NCBI GenBank assembly: GCA_029948255.1
Contig: JALIZF010001790.1
Coordinates: forward strand, 186,001 to 250,000
Direction of reading: 5' to 3'
From: Telmatactis stephensoni
Taxonomy: Eukaryota > Cnidaria > Anthozoa > Actiniaria > Isophelliidae
Length of the DNA: 64,000 bases
In this document: in pieces, positions 21,368 to 31,048 of the stretch
Numbering within the stretch: position 1 is the stretch's first letter
How the letters are laid out: every line of letters starts with the position of its first letter
Made by a program: the position numbers and the translations under genes
Notes under the pieces: generated by a model
Databases searched by the model: none
What the model was told of the DNA's origin: nothing
What the model saw: the letters and a program-made list of their open reading frames with translations, nothing else

Positions 21368-22304
21368 TTAACGTATTGACACCTTACACCTGTGAGCTAT
21401 TTCAGGATCCAACGAAAATCCCTCCTCGATCAACTTTTCGACAATCCACTGAGCTTCACATGGCGTAATCTCAAAACGTCGGGTAAAAAGTTCGTCTAGA
21501 CCATCATCCTTCATCTCACTAAAAATGTCCACATCTGCAGCGTCCTCAAACATGCTGGCGAATTCTTCCAACCGTTCTGCTTGAAAGCCTTTTTCATACT
21601 CCCACTGGCTAGGTAGTAGTACAAAGTATTCCACCTCTGACGTTTCTGGGTCTTCAAACTTCACAGAAAACCCCATCTCAAAAACAATCCAGCGAACACG
21701 ATCTATTGGCGTGTCCGATGGAAACCACTTAGTGCTCCTCAAATAAGCGGCGATCGTTTGAGCCCTTTCCCCCGCCAGCACCAAATCCGATTCTTCCTTA
21801 TACTTGCTTAGCTCGTCTTCACTCAGTAGGGGCTCCACTCGATGGCCAAAACCGATATAGGACATGTGCGTCTCAGCCAAAACTTCTCCTTTCTCGTCTA
21901 TGGCTTGTATAGGAAGACCCATTTGTCTAATGGTCAGCAGAGTCAGCTCGCTTTCGTTTTCGAGGGTAGACAACAGCTCTTCCCGCTCCGATTCTTCGAA
22001 ACAGAGTGTTGCTTCTGACTCCACAACTTTGCCAGCAAACTCTTCGCTCAGAGTACACTGGCCAACTGGTTTCACAAAACACGTAATGTAGCTTAACAAA
22101 AAGCTCCTTGCTTCTCTTTTGGTCAAAGGTCATAAACCCTTGATTTTCGCGAAAATATTCTTCTTCTGCGCTTGTGAGATTCTCTCTCAACTGTGTCTCG
22201 CTTATGTCAGGAAATTCTGCTAAACAATCTCCTTGTTTACTAAATACTTTTAAAAACATGTCCACACACAGTTGTCCTCTATAGAGAAACATGGTCTCCG
22301 ACAC
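21368..22304 (-). pseudogene. Polinton-like element protein, unknown, one frameshift
   Basis: Two frames (21927-22304 and 21368-22126) form one coding unit, parting near 22118. The upstream part begins MSETMFLYRGQ. The downstream part is strongly acidic, with repeated Glu/Asp-rich helices (EESEREELLSTLENESE, LEEFASMFEDAADVD) and a central region with FVLLPSQWEYEKGF. No known domain is apparent and no membrane segment is seen. It ends one base before the box cluster upstream of the Cys-rich gene. Confidence 0.5.
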
Positions 22305-22329
22305 ATTGCCCCCCAGCTAACGTATCCCC

Positions 22330-22445
22330 TTTATATTTTACGTTACGTAGCGCATGCGTTCTTTTGGAGGCTGCGTAACCCCCCGTGACGTCATTTTTGG
22401 GCCTTTTTGCTACCGCTATACTACACTCCTTACTACTGCCGCCAT
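22330..22445. promoter_or_regulatory. Intergenic segment duplicated at 38390-38480
   Basis: This gap between the 22304 gene start and the polymerase contains CTTTTTGCTACCGCTATACT and neighbouring bases that recur with substitutions at about 38390-38480, beyond LTR element A. It includes a TGACGTCA palindrome (CRE-like) near 22385. It may be a promoter region, or part of a repeat present at several places in the Polinton family. Confidence 0.45.
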
Positions 22446-22463
22446 TTTCAGTTCCAACGTCTT

Positions 22464-24063
22464 TCAATCCCATACAATCATCGTAGTAGGGACCGTCGTG
22501 ATGGCCTCTTTATCCTCCACCATCCTCAGCAAAGCATCCAGGTGAATCAACCCCTTCGTCGTGTAGTTGGAACGAATGCCTAAAAGACAACACTTTTTTA
22601 AAAACATTTGAATAACATGGCTCAAAATAATACACCAAGTCGTTGTGGAGCTCACCTTCAAACTTACACTCTCCATGCCCTTGCGCCATTTGGTAGCCAT
22701 ACGCCTTGGGGCCCATGGAGACAAACTCTGTGATGTAATCACTCGGTTTCAGCTCAGATGTCATCTCCCCCAAGCAGTCGCCCAACTCTAACGTCGGTTC
22801 TCCAGGCTTCACACTGTAAATGATGGAGTCTGTGTCGGTGTAGAGGAGCTGCTGAGGTTCCAACTTATCACAGGCCTCGTACAAACAGATGCGGGCCAAA
22901 GCCATGGTCCAAGCAGCCACAGGCACGCTGCGTTTCAGTGCTCTGTGACAAACTCTTCCTTTTGGGTGTAATGAAGCATCACCATCTCCTCATCTCAACA
23001 AAACTGACCATCATACTTTCTTAAATTATGCACAATGCATATCGTTTCACAGTTGGTTGGTGTAATGAGCCACTGCATGAAATCGTTCAAGCTGTAAAAC
23101 ATCATCCATTTCACCTCATCAAAATATTCGCAGGGCTCCTCAAAGGATTGGTGTTGACAATGATAACAAACGTGCAAGGCCTTGGCCAACTCTACTTCAT
23201 GAACGTTATCTTTCTTCGTGGCCACTGCTTGTACATAACACAAGTGGTCTTCCATTTGAAACGAATTGCAATTGTGGCACCAACTTTCCCCACAACGATG
23301 CATGTTCATGGACCGCCAAAACATCTTTTTAGGTTTTCTTTTTTTACTACTCTCATCTCGCAAAACGTGAACTTTTGCATGGCACACATTTTTCACCCAC
23401 TTGTTCTTCTTTAAAGCATGATCGCGCAAACATGCTTTGCTGTGAAAAAATCAATGGCAAATCGAACATTCCATTCGGTCTCCTGCATCAGCACACTGAA
23501 CAGCCCTTTGCTTGCACCCCGCACAAATTGTCTGCTTTGACAATTAGACTTATTGCAGATCATGCAATATTGAGGCTTCACAAAAAAGCCCTCGCATTTT
23601 AATGACATTATAATGATCATTGGTGTGGTGCAAGTACAAGTGTTTGATGTTCTCCTGATTTTCCACCTCTTCGAACAGTTTGCTATCGCCACCGTAGCCG
23701 ACTTGGTTTCCCATGTCCTTGTACACAACGTGTACTTGATATTCTGGAGCCAGAACGAGTTGAAACTTGTCCAGCTCGTCTCTTCCACAAGGACCAACAA
23801 GCACTCTGGCCTCTTCTTGCAATGCCCTATATCAAGCTTGCAAAGCACGACCAAAGGCATTCTCTCCCATAGCTATCACTAAAGCCGCGGCACAACAATA
23901 CCTGTCTTCTACCCAAACATTGACGATACTCCTCTTGTTGGCCAAAAATAGAGCGGGATCTCATGTAATTCACTTCGGAATACACTGAACCGTAGCAGAG
24001 GGTCCACCGGCGATTTCACTTACGCTTTGCCTCTTCAAGAGGGCTCGTTGCATGTTCACCATT
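22464..24063 (-). pseudogene. Protein-primed family B DNA polymerase (Polinton PolB), heavily broken
   Basis: Fragments in changing frames follow the order of Polinton PolB. Near 23550-23880 there is an N-terminal region with KHLYLHHTNDHYNVI; at 23411-23860 a Cys-rich stretch (CMICNKSNC); at 22995-23429 the exonuclease region with CIVHNLRKYDGQFC; at 22510-22926 the polymerase motif C, YTDTDSI; at 22464-22600 the typical C-terminal end. The frame changes at least four times. Between about 22930 and 22995 the expected palm motifs A and B are missing, so there is a large internal deletion. In intact elements this enzyme replicates the element from a protein primer. It is certainly non-functional here. 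Confidence 0.8.
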
Positions 24064-24300
24064 TCACAGTGATAATAATGATAATAATAATAAATCTTTA
24101 TTGAGGATACTATCGTCACAAAGGTGATTTACAGATAGGTCCTCTAAATAATAATAATAAAAATAAAAATAATAAATAAATAGAGAAAAAATATTGATAT
24201 ATATGAAAACGATAAAAAGTATAAAAATAGTAAATATATATATATTAATATACAGTTAATAACTATTATTATATCTAAAGTACAAACACTAAAAATCTTA
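24064..24300. repeat. (TAA)n-containing AT-rich insertion
   Basis: Begins with a TGATAATAATGATAATAATA array, then AAATCTTTATTGAGGATACT, and continues in AT-rich sequence with ATATAT runs. The TAA array followed by a short unique segment resembles the 3' end of a LINE or SINE, as at 1863 and 44456. It separates the polymerase from the next gene and may be a retroposon fragment. Confidence 0.45.
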
Positions 24301-25447
24301 TCAATGATGTCTTATCAATAGCCTGTTTTTTCTCTGAGCCCCCGTGTCAGTATTCCACTCTGACTGAGAGTATAAACACCGGAATTTTTGACAAAAGCCT
24401 ATCCGAAAATACAGATTGACCGCAGCCAACAGATCTTTACAGCTAAAATAATGTCTTCCCTTATGTGTCAACCTCAGCACAAACACACAGTCTTCCCTCT
24501 CTCCAGGATGGACATAAATCACCTGATCCAACCTCTCGTTAGGACAAATTTCTAAAACCACAAGCCTTTCCTCCAGCTGCCCCATCAACCACACTCCCCA
24601 CTTTTCGAAGTTTTCTTCGTCCACCCAATCAATTTGGCACGACATCAAGAATTTCCTCACATCTTGACTACCTGCCTCTTGAAGGCGCCCCTTCTGCAGA
24701 CGTCACTCTTTTTCTTGGAATTTTTTGACTTTCGTATAAAATAATATAGTCCCGAGTAAACAAAGATTCTCTGAATGATAAACCCTCGATTTTTCTTTCA
24801 ACAATGTCAAAGCATCTGGTTTTTTTAGCCTCTTGCCAGGTACTGCTATTCTTACCACTGCCGACAGATTGCGGATCGTCGACAATAGACACCTGAATGT
24901 TGAATACCCCTTGCAACAAAAAGTCCTCATTGGACTGGGATACTTTTCCAAGTTTGTTCTCTACAATGTCCACATCCAATTCAGACATGGGCATCAAAGG
25001 AATAGTAATGGGGTCTTTGAGTCTCTCACTGGACAATTGCAAAAATATATGGTCATTCTCCCTAGCATCCTGAGTAACAGTGTCTACAAGCTCATGATGG
25101 CGACCTTACAACTCGTCTACCGCCTCATTCACATCATCCACTTCCTCGTCAACAATTTCAACCAGGTAAGACGACTGCCTTAATTTGAATTTTCTATTTA
25201 CTTTTTGGTTTACCTCCGTATTCTGCATTCCCCATGGTTGTCGCGATGATTCTGGCAGGGCGCTTGATGCATTTCGTGACAACGTCACTGTTCCTTCATT
25301 GTTCATATTTTCTTGTTGCCTTCCTTGGGAGCGTGTCATCACACCAGCACCTTCTTGATCTACCCATGAATATAAGTCTGCCAAAACTTGATCAATGGCA
25401 TCTAACGTGCAATCCATGTCTTTTTTCATTGAAAAACAAGACAGCAA
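24301..25447 (-). pseudogene. Polinton-like element gene, unknown, in three frame pieces
   Basis: Three frames read in the same direction: 25106-25447 starts at an ATG and is acidic with an ENMNNEGT linker; 24668-25042 contains DVDIVENKLGKVSQ; 24301-24660 contains CQIDWVDEENFEKWGVWLM and a compact C-terminal part. They probably represent one gene broken by a stop or indel at about 25043-25105 and by a frameshift at about 24660-24720, but two genes are possible. The family is not recognised. Palindromic boxes lie 135-175 bp upstream of 25447. Confidence 0.45.
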
Positions 25448-25581
25448 AAGTCCCCCAACTCAACTCCTGAATAGGGCTTAAACGGGCCAATTTATAGTAA
25501 CACGTCACCCCTTATTTTTTTTTTCTCTTGATGCAGTCATTTTTCATTGGCCACAAAAATATACCCCTGAACCTGAATCTA

Positions 25582-25622
25582 TTTTGTCCCATGGGATAAA
25601 TTTAGTGGTACCATGGAAACAG
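25582..25622 (-). promoter_or_regulatory. Palindromic CCCATGG boxes upstream of 25447 gene (2 copies)
   Basis: TTTTGTCCCATGGGATAAAT is almost a perfect palindrome and is followed by GGTACCATGGAAACA. It matches the boxes at 18422, 20199 and 21327. Confidence 0.6.
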
Positions 25623-25953
25623 TCCTTTAATCACGTAGCGTGCTTCCGTTTATCATCTCAACGTAATAAAATATGACAATTCGACGTTTCAAAACCATCA
25701 AGACTTCATTTTCAAGATTTTTATTTTCAAAATGTGGACGGTTTCAGCTAGAAATCCCAAACGTCAGATGACCAAACACTTGAACATGGATAGAAACCCA
25801 TGGTGTGGTACGTTTGACATCAGCTTTTTTCTTCTAATTAAAACAAATTTCACAGCTAGGTAAACTTTCATAGCTACCGAGGGCAAGAACATTGACATTC
25901 TAATTTCCTGTTGACCTAATCGAAAAATCGGTATATTGTCGGGGCCACGTACC
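25623..25953. other. Polinton-derived non-coding flank of LTR element A
   Basis: No gene. A segment at about 25685-25740 (AAGACTTCATTTTCAAGATT and context) is repeated with changes at about 38185-38230, on the other side of LTR element A. Together with the 22330-22445 / 38390-38480 match this shows related Polinton DNA on both sides of the insertion. Confidence 0.5.
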
Positions 25954-26687
25954 TGTCGTATGGCTCAGATTACAGATGAGTACAACCAATGTAGAGCGTA
26001 CAAGGATCTTTATTCGTCGGTTCAACTAGTGTACAGTTTGATGTCAACTGATTGTGTTCTGCTAAGCTAGTGGCTAACCCTATTTATAATTTTAATTAGC
26101 ATACTGGGCATGAACCTGGTCAAACGACTTTTGCTAGATCTCATTAAATATTCAAGATCGATAACTGACTTAAGGCTTTTGACCTAGAGAGCGTAAACCT
26201 ACAAAAGGTCTTTGTTAAGGGATTAACTTAACAAAGCGTCGATGACAGTCGCTTACCCATTTGAGTCAAAACAAACTGAGTTATAGAAACCAAAGTCTTA
26301 GTCAAAAGCAAGTAGATATTTCTTAACTTAAAGTCTATTATTTACTCAAGGTAGGGGATGACGCTAACTTGTGCTTTTCCAGGCCAAGGTCCTTATTAGT
26401 CACGTGCCAAAAACTGGTTCTCACGAAGCTGAAGTACCAAATCTATTTCTAGTTCTCTGAGTAATTAAACTTAACCTTTCTAGTTTCCGATCAATAAGAT
26501 TCAATTTGAACTATTGACACAGAGGTGCTGTACAAGGTCAACAAACCTAAACCTTTTGTTCCGATAATTACTCAGTCTTCAGGAGTAGATTGTTCTCCTA
26601 GCAACCAGGAGTGAAAACTAGTTGTTTTGGTAGTTGAAGCTAGGGACTTCTCTTGTTACAAATTAGGACTGTTTTAGCCCTATTACA
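25954..26687 (-). repeat. 3' LTR of element A
   Basis: 734 bp, TG...CA. On the minus strand there is a TATA box (TTATAAATA) at 26082-26090 and AATAAA at 26009-26014, about 70 bp downstream, giving a plausible U3-R-U5 layout. Confidence 0.9.
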
Positions 26688-26705
26688 ATACTCCCCCATT
26701 AAAGT
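26688..26705 (-). promoter_or_regulatory. Polypurine tract of element A
   Basis: On the minus strand TTTAATGGGGGAGTAT directly abuts the 3' LTR. The sequence just upstream, TCGAGCTC-like, is shared by the equivalent sites of elements B (43334) and C (52735). It primes plus-strand DNA synthesis. Confidence 0.65.
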
Positions 26706-27352
26706 TCGAGCTCCCGTGAGAACGATTTTTCTTAAAGATCCTATGTTGCTCTAAAAAATTTTCAATGCTCGATGAATAAATGCGATTAGATAGTGTTGAA
26801 ATATCAGAATATCCTAACTTGGTGTATTCTGCTCGAGTAAATGCGATTAAATATGATTGAAATACTAGAGAAATTGGTAATGGACTGACAAAATTTCCTA
26901 TGGATAAATGTGAATAACTATTCTGATTATTTTTTTTTTGTGTGTGTATTTCCTTGAGAATATGTACTTTTTTTGTGAATGTTTTGATCCCTTCACCGAA
27001 AATATAAGATAAAACCTAAATATATCCTAAAACCTAATCTAAACCCTGAAATATTAAAGATTACAATGATATACCGTAAAATTACCTCTAGAGCTTCTTA
27101 ATGTTTCTCTCTGAAAAGAACAAAAATATTCTAAAACCAGAGATACATTAGAGCCACTCTAGTGGTTTACAAAAACATGAATAAATATGTTAATTTGGAA
27201 ATGTTCATAAAATTGACAGTAAACTGTCAAAGTTCTTTTGTTTTCCTATTTCATTCCGGGTCTTGGATCTTCAGGAATCGTGGAGATCCGTCCTTAAATC
27301 TTCGTGAATCGTAGAAGTTCAAGTGGTAAGTAATCTGCATGAATCGTTGAAT
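26706..27352. other. Non-coding 3' region of element A
   Basis: AT-rich region between the env stop and the polypurine tract. Nothing coding is seen. Elements B and C have comparable untranslated stretches (about 600-770 bp). Confidence 0.6.
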
Positions 27353-29542
27353 TCAGGCCGTCGGAGTGGAAGAATCAGTAGTAGTATTCACCAGGTTCGT
27401 ACTGTTGTCAGGTTCTCCGCAATCAGGACAGATGTCCGTCATAGGTACTAACTCATCTTGTGGGGGTGAGGATAGTCGAGGTTTTGGAGTGGATTTCACA
27501 TAGTGGACCAAGTTAAGGTCTGGTTGAGCTTGAGGTCTGCGGCGGTGGTAACAGCATAACACGATGTAGATGAGCATGTTGGTGAAGGAGAAACACAGTG
27601 CAACAGAAGCAATTACGAGGGCCAGTGGGGTACCAGGTACTTCATGGAGATTACTGATGTCCTTTCGGATAGTTTTAAGCTTGTCTGCGGGGTCACCATT
27701 GATGCGTTGAAAGGTCTTGTCTAAAGCGTTTATAACTGATTTATTGAAGTGGAGAGGTGGCGGAATCTTGAGGGACTTGTAATGGAGGTTAATAGTGTTG
27801 TTGTTGGGTTCTGATGGAGTCCAGGGTACGTATTTAACAGTTTTCTTGTGAAAGATGGGTAGGTTAAGAGTCAGTTGAGAAGGACAAGTGCCAAAACCAG
27901 TTGGTAGTTGGTCAGAAGTGTGGTTACAAGGTATTTGGTAGATAGCAAGTGCTGTCATGTAGAACGGCTGTTGGTTGAGTTGAACGGTTTGCTTTTTGGT
28001 GGAAAGGAAGTAGCGTCCTCCAAGGTGATAAATGTTGTCAGTGTCTTCGCAGGTAGCCACCGAATGCGAGCGTGGATAGGTTGTAGTAGAGCCAGGGGAC
28101 CATGGTAATCCAAGCCAAGAGACATCTTGTGATCAACGAGTAACAGAATCGGGGCAAATTAGAGTGCCGTGCTGACTAAAGCATTTAGCAAGCGTATCAG
28201 ATTTAAGTACGATTTTAGAATTAGGACAAGAAACAAGGATTAGATCGTTACGTGTTAATGGTCCAGCATAGCAGTGATTATTAATCTGATAAGTTACAGG
28301 CATTAGGTATTCAATGGTGCAGAAAGCTGTTTTGGTTGCAATACGAGGCAAAGTTACCATAGTATGAAGAGAAATGTACTTTTCTCTGTGCTCATATTGT
28401 GTCAATGGGTTCATTAGCATAGGAAATCCATCGGCTAAAGCTTTGACTGTAAATCGAAATTGTCTCTGTTTCTGTAACTGGGAGGTCAAAGCAGAGTTTA
28501 ATGACTCAGGTAAGTCATTAACACCTACCAATTCCCTACCCTGAATACGAGCAAATTGATTTAAAATATCCTGAATTTCAATAAAACGTAGCAAAGAATT
28601 GTACATTTTGGACGACTCAAAAGAGTATTTAGCTGTGAAATCGAGTAGAGAGTCATAATGACATTTTTCCTGTTTTCCAAATTTATTGATGTCTTTCTTC
28701 CATGAAACTAATGTAGAATCTATGTCAGAAAGTCCATCAGCAAGTGTATTGACCCTTGACGTAAGCTTATCCGTTATTTTCAACAGCTGAATGGTTTTGC
28801 CATCAACAGTTGTAATCAAAGATTTTTCGTCTTCTAAGGCATTTGTTAACTCAATAAGCGTACATTTCAGGCCAACAAGTTTATCCGAACTGCACGAACC
28901 TCCGAAAGTCGTATAAATTTTCCTTATTAAGCCCATCAATCCAGCGTGGCATTGCCAGCTGCTTCTTCTAACTCTAGACAGGCGCTTAAGCCATAGTTTT
29001 TCTTCTGAACACTTACTGATAGCCCATTGCTTGCAACTGCGAAGCGATGGCCTATAAGTTCGTGGACAAATCATTTTAGGAGAGAGTTTAGTCTCAAAAA
29101 CATATGACGTTCTCAAAAAGCTATCACATTCAAGAAGATTAGTAACACCTGGTAAAGAAAGCATTCTTCTAATGTTTTTGTGAGCCTCACGTACCGTAGT
29201 AAGAACCTTATTCATGAAAGTTTGTTGTGCCGGTGAACATTTAATTTTGACTACTGGATTTTTACCAAAAGGTGTTGTTTGCAATTTGAGATTCAAATTT
29301 AAAACATGCGTATCTGCGTAGAAAATCAGTGGTCTCAAGTTGTGCGCAATCATTAAGGACGACGGATAAAAGGTAACAGTTTTGCCCGTATTGTCAAACT
29401 CATTAGCTAGCATTAGCGGACAAAGTTTTAGCAGACTGATTACTAAGAGGTAGTGCCACATGGTTCTGTAAGGAGAATTTAGAAAAGTCAAAACGTTATC
29501 TGGTCGTCTAGTGTGAGAAAAATAAAACGAATATGTCAACAA
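27353..29542 (-). pseudogene. Element A env-like glycoprotein gene, interrupted by a stop
   Basis: The upstream frame (28133-29542, 469 residues) has a signal peptide starting at an internal Met (about residue 28), many Cys, and a basic RVRR furin-like site near residue 205. A glycine-containing hydrophobic segment and a long helical coiled-coil region follow, the layout of a class I fusion protein. An in-frame TGA at 28133-28135 ends it. The same frame resumes and continues to 27353, with several N-glycosylation sequons, a single membrane segment near residues 145-170 of that part and a basic cytoplasmic tail. Overall it resembles env/F-like proteins of errantivirus-type elements in architecture, not in any sequence I can assign. 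The tail has a CPDC-like Cys motif. Confidence 0.7.
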
Positions 29543-29895
29543 TTGTCAAAATCGTCGCAGTGTCAAAATCAGTTATGTCAAAATGTTGTATAGTCGCATT
29601 GTCAGTACACACATTCATTCCGTTATTCCGTCATACTCGACTCACTAACTTTGTATTTTTGGTGAAGACAGAATGTCTTCTATTTTCTTATTATTTTATA
29701 TAGATCTTTTTTCTTTAGTTATTTTTGTATCTGTATATATGCTTTTTTGTTGTTGATGGTACCATTTTTTTGTATTTTTATAACTTACATTGTCACTCCA
29801 TTCTACTCACTAATCACTCTAAATCTCATCTAAGTCACAGCTTGGCGTACAACACGTTACACACGGAAAAGAAAAAAAAAACTTTACGATATGCC
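29543..29895. other. Non-coding gap between env and RING gene of element A
   Basis: AT-rich, with stops in all frames on the minus strand. It may contain the splice acceptor for a subgenomic env message, but no site stands out. Confidence 0.4.
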
Positions 29896-30309
29896 TTAAT
29901 TCGAGGGGAAAGGCCCCACGAGATTTAGGCCCCAGGCCTTTGCGTAGGCGCGGGCGCGAGCCCAACGCCTTTCAGGACGTGGGTCGTATACGAAATACCG
30001 AAACGATATGGGCCAAGGGCCCTCTGGTCCTGGAGGTGACGGGCTGGGGTTGTTGGTGGGAAGGATATGCCTTTCGCATACCGGGCACTCTCTCCCCCTA
30101 CGGCAGAGTGCCTCCATCAAACAACGTTCATGAACGCCCCACCCACAACATGTTAAATGGGTTAGCGGGTGGGGGTTCGTGGCATAAACTATCTTGTTAC
30201 AAATCTCACATGGCGGTGGAGAAGACATACTGTGTAGAGAAGAGAAAGACCAAAATGGTTTTAAAATATGGAAAATATTAGGCACTACTATGTCTTTGGA
30301 TGTCTGCAA
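29896..30309 (-). CDS. Element A RING-finger accessory protein
   Basis: An intact 137-residue frame; a second Met at residue 28 may be the real start, since the residues before it overlap the BTB-like gene. It has a RING-type pattern: CEIC near residue 34, a Cys-Cys pair about 15 residues on, then H-x2-C and CPVC near residue 75. RING fingers bind E2 enzymes and confer ubiquitin or SUMO ligase activity. The C-terminal half is Pro-rich and ends in an Arg/Trp-rich segment. Proteins with the same design are encoded at the equivalent place in elements B (45710-46291) and C (56350-56850), so it is an inherited part of this retrotransposon lineage, not a chance capture. Confidence 0.7.
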   Translation of the reverse strand: MQTSKDIVVPNIFHILKPFWSFSSLHSMSSPPPCEICNKIVYATNPHPLTHLTCCGWGVHERCLMEALCRRGRECPVCERHILPTNNPSPSPPGPEGPWPISFRYFVYDPRPERRWARARAYAKAWGLNLVGPFPSN

Positions 30310-31031
30310 ACTTCATGTTTACTGATAAATTTACTGATAGTGATAAAAGCTTCTAAATCCGTTGAACGAAGTGAAAGAGCTGCACTCTGGGTTTCCGACG
30401 CACAATAATACCTGGCTAAGGAATGATAGCCATGTTCATAGAGTGTATAGATGAAAACATATACCAAATATTCATAATGGTGAGGCAAGTCCTCAATTCT
30501 AGGTACTTGCGCAGCTAACCAGGACTGATCAATTCCCAGGTAGCCACAGATTATGATAATTTGAATTTGATCTTCTTCCATGATGTAATCAGGGAGTTTT
30601 CCGTTGACCAAATCCACAAAACAATGAACGGAAAAGGTATTAAAGTGTGACGGCAGAGTGACAACTCCTGCATCTTCTTTTCTAAAAGGAATTGTGTCAG
30701 CGCATTTTCCGTGATTCCAGGCTAAAAGCGTTCTATAATACGTACTAATACGAAAAAGACGTTCATGTGACACTGGCAGAAAAAGGTTAATAGCAGGTAC
30801 TGATACAAAAGCATTATGAAAGTCAGTGTAGAGGCTGGCTAGTGGTTTATCGTCGAGAAAATTTATATTGACGAGAGTAAAATCTGTGTATAAGGACGGT
30901 GTAGGGTTATCAGACCAAAAATCAGGACTGTGAATATAACTTGCTAAATTCATGGTTCCTAAATAAGCAATGAAAACAAAGAAACCAGTGATAAGTTTAT
31001 GCAAATTATGCAAAATAAAGCGAACTTCCAC
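30288..31031 (-). CDS. Element A BTB-like accessory protein, 247 residues
   Basis: An intact frame beginning 17 bp after the integrase stop and overlapping the RING gene by 22 bp. Residues about 85-170 resemble a BTB domain: LFLPVSHERLFRISTYYRT fits the strand plus helix with the S-x-Y-F/Y signature, VVTLPS the following strand, then CFVDLVNGKLP and a final DQ-x-QI...YLGID helix pair. BTB domains dimerise and recruit substrates to CUL3 ubiquitin ligases. A homologous gene in element C (55610-56176) keeps the same positions. The N terminus (about 10-25) is hydrophobic and could be a membrane or signal segment. The BTB assignment is by eye and needs profile confirmation. Confidence 0.55.
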   Translation of the reverse strand: MEVRFILHNLHKLITGFFVFIAYLGTMNLASYIHSPDFWSDNPTPSLYTDFTLVNINFLDDKPLASLYTDFHNAFVSVPAINLFLPVSHERLFRISTYYRTLLAWNHGKCADTIPFRKEDAGVVTLPSHFNTFSVHCFVDLVNGKLPDYIMEEDQIQIIIICGYLGIDQSWLAAQVPRIEDLPHHYEYLVYVFIYTLYEHGYHSLARYYCASETQSAALSLRSTDLEAFITISKFISKHEVCRHPKT

Positions 31032-31048
31032 GAGGCCTATTCCTTAAG

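Larger units (their letters stand above)
12995..25953 (-). mobile_element. Degraded Polinton-like (Maverick-type) element
   Basis: A block of genes all on the minus strand, visibly less AT-rich than its surroundings, bounded on the left by the 33-bp terminal sequence. The two hallmark genes are present: a retroviral-type (RVE) integrase and a protein-primed family B DNA polymerase, both with frame breaks. No FtsK/HerA-type packaging ATPase, adenain-type protease or recognisable double jelly-roll capsid gene was found. The remaining seven or so genes are unassigned. The right terminal repeat is not seen: LTR element A (25954-38005) interrupts or abuts the right side, and related sequence reappears at 38006-38480. 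The element looks inactive. Confidence 0.75.

Noticed and set aside
22385..22400. CRE-like TGACGTCA as proof of cAMP-type regulation
   Set aside because: An 8-base palindrome is expected by chance in 64 kb and no other support exists; kept only as a note in the intergenic entry.
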